The notes beneath the pieces are model-generated. The model saw only the letters and a program-made list of their open reading frames with translations, made no database searches and was not told where the DNA came from. From Cristatella mucedo (taxonomy: Eukaryota; Bryozoa; Phylactolaemata; Cristatellidae), in the NCBI GenBank assembly GCA_009760855.2, contig WPIO01000038.1:1017001-1081000 (forward strand): a stretch of 64,000 nucleotides of DNA. Reading direction: 5' to 3'. The position numbers and the translations under genes are program-made. How positions within the stretch are numbered: the first letter of the stretch is position 1; each line of letters begins with the position of its first letter. Positions 63,481-64,000 of this stretch are shown piece by piece.

Positions 63481-64000
63481 GTGTTAACTAAGCGCTCCCC
63501 ACCTGGCTCTGCCGCCAGCAGGCGCGAAGCCCGCGAGAGCGAGCCTTGTTCCGGCTTTACAATGGAGCGTGCCCATTTGATGCCAGGCGGTACGGGGGAT
63601 CTCTGGTAAATTCCGAGTGATGAGCTAGCTGAGCTGTCTGGTGGTTGCTGAACTGCGACATCTTTTGAGGTAGTGCTACCTATAGAATGTTATGGTATAG
63701 CGTGTCGCCGAATTATGATACTGCAGCCCATCGAGTTGTATGTAATGTAGGTGCAGACCACCAGTCCCTTGGCAAACCAGTGATTGGTATAGCCTACGTT
63801 AAACGGCCTTCAGTTAGCTGTCATGTAGCACTTGCCTCTGAGACCGGGGCTCAACAGGAATTGATCTAGCATCAGAAGGTCATTTCTTCTGTCTGATAAT
63901 TCGCGCCATAGAATCTATGCGAGGCACCGGCTGCGCGTTGCTAAACTATCTGGCTACTAGGTGTGCTTAAGCAATAGCAGCCAAGTCAAGACGAAGGCTG

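Larger units (their letters stand above)
61640..64000 (-). repeat. Right arm, outer block, of the large inverted duplication
   Basis: Inverse of 37360-39570 (landmarks listed there) and still matching at the window end, so the true arm is longer. It differs by the LINE-2 fragment at 62893-63030, a deletion of about 70 bases beside it and an AT-rich expansion at 61670-61735. Confidence 0.85.

Noticed and set aside
1-64000. CRISPR arrays, bacterial operons, phage or endogenous viral genes
   Set aside because: No spacer-repeat arrays, no ribosome binding sites, no capsid, envelope or polymerase frames of viral type were seen. The reverse transcriptases are of non-LTR (LINE) type.

Overview
The window looks like nuclear DNA of an animal, probably an invertebrate. 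I see no operons, ribosome binding sites or prokaryotic genes. It holds exons with GT-AG splice sites, two families of APE-type non-LTR retrotransposons (CR1/L2/Rex1-like reverse transcriptase with YADD), tRNA-derived SINEs, LTRs and several satellites. The species cannot be named from the sequence.

Host gene (minus strand, about 24.53 kb down to 0.16 kb). I can assemble most of a FERM + RING ubiquitin ligase of the MYLIP/IDOL (insect Dnr1) type: first coding exon 24445-24534, FERM F1 exon 17900-18105, a tentative F2 exon near 16.2 kb, F2/F3 exons 14940-15401 and 13998-14189, a short exon near 13.9 kb, a linker exon 4374-4565 and the terminal C3HC4 RING exon 157-550. Its introns were small (71 bases; about 200 bases) and have been swollen by retrotransposons, SINEs and a long GGGCT minisatellite.

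Mobile layer. LINE-1 here means a family ending in an AGCGCC...GGCGCT hairpin and an ATT-rich tail. It has a full-length copy at 574-4197 and a split, inverted full-length copy at 5786-9525 with the signature of twin priming. LINE-2 is a family ending in GGAGATACATTACATT. Its longest copies are 19780-22432 and 41243-43160, and many 5'-truncated pieces are scattered throughout. All copies carry stops or frameshifts. A SINE (22542-22704, 61199-61343) fuses a tRNA-like head to the LINE-1 tail. A second SINE family (SINE-A) has three copies in both orientations.

Right half (37.4-64 kb). This is a large, old, imperfect inverted duplication. Collinear blocks at 37.36-39.57 and 43.44-48.7 kb recur in reverse order and orientation at 55.4-58.4 and 61.64-64.0 kb, around a spacer of about 6-7 kb. 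The arms carry repeated units (R3) with conserved reading-frame segments that I do not recognise; these are the best candidate for an undescribed element or gene family. One stretch of about 495 bases is nearly identical between the arms while its flanks are clearly diverged, which suggests gene conversion. Solo LTRs (40199-41240 plus; 45246-46711 minus) and LINE-2 copies have inserted into the arms. The opposite arm often preserves the empty site. The spacer holds a degenerate tandem repeat of about 181 bases and possible exon remains.

The remaining stretches (9.5-13.1, 18.9-19.8, 23.8-24.4, 28.1-30.7, 34.8-36.3, 36.7-37.4 and 52.9-55.4 kb) are mostly without recognisable genes.
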